Origin: Verrucomicrobia bacterium S94
Lineage (GTDB): Bacteria > Verrucomicrobiota > Kiritimatiellia > Kiritimatiellales > Pontiellaceae
Reading direction: 5' to 3'
Assembly (NCBI GenBank): GCA_004299845.1
Contig: CP036201.1
Span: forward strand, 1,178,001-1,242,000
Length of the DNA stretch: 64,000 nt
A program made the position numbers and the translations under genes. The stretch's first letter is position 1. The number at the start of each line of letters is the position of its first letter. The notes beneath the pieces were generated by a model. It saw nothing but the letters and a program-made list of their open reading frames with translations. It was not told the origin of the DNA and searched no databases. Of this stretch, positions 62,361-64,000 are shown piece by piece.

Positions 62361-64000
62361 ATGTCACACTTCAAAGACAACATAACCGCTGAACAACTGG
62401 CCGAACGGTCCCTCTTCCACCTCAAGTACAGCCGGGGTAAAGATCTGCGCGCCGCCACCACATTCGATAAAATGATGTGTTTTTCCCATGCTGTGCGCGA
62501 CATGGCTGTGGATGGGTTTATTGCAACTCAACGTCAGTATCTCGATCAGGACGTACGCCGCGTTAACTATCTTTCCATGGAATACCTGATCGGTAAAATG
62601 CTTTGTAATAATGTCTATGCATTGGGCATTGAAAATATATACGGCGAGGCCCTGAAAGCCCTCAACATCACTGCAGAGGAAATTCTTGCACTTGATGTCG
62701 AAGCCGGACTCGGAAACGGCGGTCTGGGGCGTCTTGCGGCCTGCTACCTCGATTCGCTGGCCACCATGGAGCTGCCAGCCTTCGGATACGGCATCCGTTA
62801 TGAACACGGTATCTTTCGTCAGGAATTTGATCACGGCTGGCAGAAAGAACGGCCTGATGAATGGCTTGCCCTTGGATACCCCTGGGAACTCATCCGCCCT
62901 GAATACACCCTTCCGGTCTGCGTCTACGGCCGTGTAAAGAAAAACTTCAGACCCGGCCAGGGAACGGCGGATGTCTGGGAAGACTTCCAGGTTTTTGAAG
63001 CAGTACCCTACGATGTGCCGATTATCGGATATCACGTTAATACGGTAAACATGCTTCGCCTGTGGAAATCGCAGCCTGCCGAAGGATTCCGCCTCGATGT
63101 TTTTAATCAGGGCGACTACGTGCGTGCGGTTGAGGAAAAGAACTGGGCGGAGAATGTTTCGAAGGTACTTTATCCCTCCGACTATACCTATGCCGGAAAA
63201 GAGCTGCGTCTGATTCAGGAATATTTTCTGGCTTCCTGCTCTGTGCGGGACATCATCCGCCGGTATAAAAAGAACCACAGGGATTACGCAAAATTTGCCG
63301 AGAAAAACGTAATCCAGCTCAACGACACCCACCCCACCCTGGCGATCGTTGAGCTGATGCGCGTGCTGCATGATGAAGAGCATATTCCGTGGGATGATGC
63401 ATGGGACATCACGGTCAATACCTTCTGCTATACCAACCATACGCTGCTGGCTGAAGCGCTGGAAAAATGGACGGTTGATCTACTGCAGCGGGTGTTGCCG
63501 CGCCATATGCAGATTATTTTCGAAATCAATCACCGCTTCCTGCAGAAAGTCGAACTCAACCACCCGGGCGACGGCGAACTGATGCGTAAGGTGTCGCTGA
63601 TTGAAGAAGGGCAGCATAAGCAGGTGCGCATGGCCAATCTCTGCGTGATCGGAAGTAATAAGGTCAACGGAGTATCCGCGCTCCATTCCAACCTGCTCAA
63701 AACCAACACCATGCCGGAATTCGATAAAATCTATCCCGGTAAATTCACCAATGTGACGAACGGTATTACACATCGTCGCTGGCTGATCAAAGCCAATCCG
63801 GAACTTTCTGAACTGATATCGGAAAACATCGGTGAAGACTGGAAGCTGGATCTTGCACAACTGAAAGCATTCGAGGCTTTTGCTTCAAAACGATCCGTTC
63901 AGAAAAAATTCATGGAAATCAAGCGGCAGAAAAAAGTTGAACTGTGCCAGACCATCAGGGAGCTGACCGGCTATCTGGTGAGTCCCGATTCTGTGTTTGA
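62361..64000 (+). CDS. glgP: Glycogen/starch phosphorylase (partial, 3' end off window)
   Basis: Releases glucose-1-phosphate from alpha-1,4-glucans. Open from ATG 62361 to base 64000, at least 546 codons of a roughly 800-residue family. Conserved RRVNYLSMEYLIGKML, GLGNGGLGRLAACYLDS, GYGIRYEHGIF, the substrate loop QLNDTHPT, and VTNGITHRRWL. The PLP-lysine region lies beyond the window. It follows a terminator and so is likely a separate unit. Confidence 0.97.
   Translation, partial: MSHFKDNITAEQLAERSLFHLKYSRGKDLRAATTFDKMMCFSHAVRDMAVDGFIATQRQYLDQDVRRVNYLSMEYLIGKMLCNNVYALGIENIYGEALKALNITAEEILALDVEAGLGNGGLGRLAACYLDSLATMELPAFGYGIRYEHGIFRQEFDHGWQKERPDEWLALGYPWELIRPEYTLPVCVYGRVKKNFRPGQGTADVWEDFQVFEAVPYDVPIIGYHVNTVNMLRLWKSQPAEGFRLDVFNQGDYVRAVEEKNWAENVSKVLYPSDYTYAGKELRLIQEYFLASCSVRDIIRRYKKNHRDYAKFAEKNVIQLNDTHPTLAIVELMRVLHDEEHIPWDDAWDITVNTFCYTNHTLLAEALEKWTVDLLQRVLPRHMQIIFEINHRFLQKVELNHPGDGELMRKVSLIEEGQHKQVRMANLCVIGSNKVNGVSALHSNLLKTNTMPEFDKIYPGKFTNVTNGITHRRWLIKANPELSELISENIGEDWKLDLAQLKAFEAFASKRSVQKKFMEIKRQKKVELCQTIRELTGYLVSPDSVF

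Noticed and set aside
1-64000. CRISPR arrays, tRNA or rRNA genes, prophage modules
   Set aside because: No regularly spaced direct repeats, cloverleaf-like stretches or phage structural genes were noticed on reading.

Overview
The window looks like chromosome from a marine, saccharolytic PVC-superphylum bacterium, most likely Kiritimatiellota (Pontiella-like). The evidence is a dense set of secreted sulfatases and glycoside hydrolases, sugar regulators that fuse a LacI-type sensor to an AraC HTH, a hydrazine-synthase-alpha-like dihaem protein, an McsA-McsB-ClpC module, and long two-membrane-type secreted proteins. The taxon is inferred from gene content only; there is no rRNA or tRNA in the window.

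Region 1 (1-17.7 kb) is an algal-polysaccharide locus. A Cys-type sulfatase and a frameshifted IclR regulator lie on the minus strand. Facing away from them is a long plus-strand run: an HZS-alpha-like dihaem protein, a GH86-like endo-hydrolase, a GH2 beta-galactosidase, a DUF1080 protein, a GH42-like enzyme, a GH43/GH117-like beta-propeller, a GH29 alpha-L-fucosidase/galactosidase and a GH31/GH36-like alpha-glycosidase. The mix fits a sulfated red-algal galactan (agar/porphyran type), but substrate is an inference.

Region 2 (17.9-36.1 kb, all minus strand) holds the matching uptake and control genes. A translationally coupled ABC sugar importer (ATPase, permease, binding protein, permease) is followed by an AraC/LacI-fusion regulator. 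A second degradative block has two more GH42-like paralogues, GH127, a Tat-type FAD oxidoreductase, an iduronate-sulfatase-like enzyme and an AraC regulator. No SusC/SusD pair is present, so import appears to be ABC-based.

Region 3 (36.3-64 kb) is mostly housekeeping on the plus strand: a NirB-N-terminal-like oxidoreductase (minus), hemW, rpmB, rpsN (minus), gltA, a TPR protein, a left-handed beta-helix protein next to glmM, a LolD-type ATPase, ilvE, mcsA-mcsB-clpC, a SWIM-domain protein, argS, a CBS/CorC-type membrane protein, mutY, ridA, apbE, a LysM lipoprotein and the start of glycogen phosphorylase.

The most informative non-genic finds are: (a) a 478-bp internally deleted ISL3-type element with 23-bp inverted ends and a perfect 8-bp target duplication, inserted in the T-tract of the argS terminator; (b) three same-strand DnaA-box-like 9-mers beside an AT-rich stretch at 55.03-55.17 kb; (c) a type I restriction HsdS remnant joined to GC-rich palindromic repeat sequence; (d) a single-base frameshift splitting the IclR regulator. 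I saw no CRISPR array, tRNA, rRNA or prophage.
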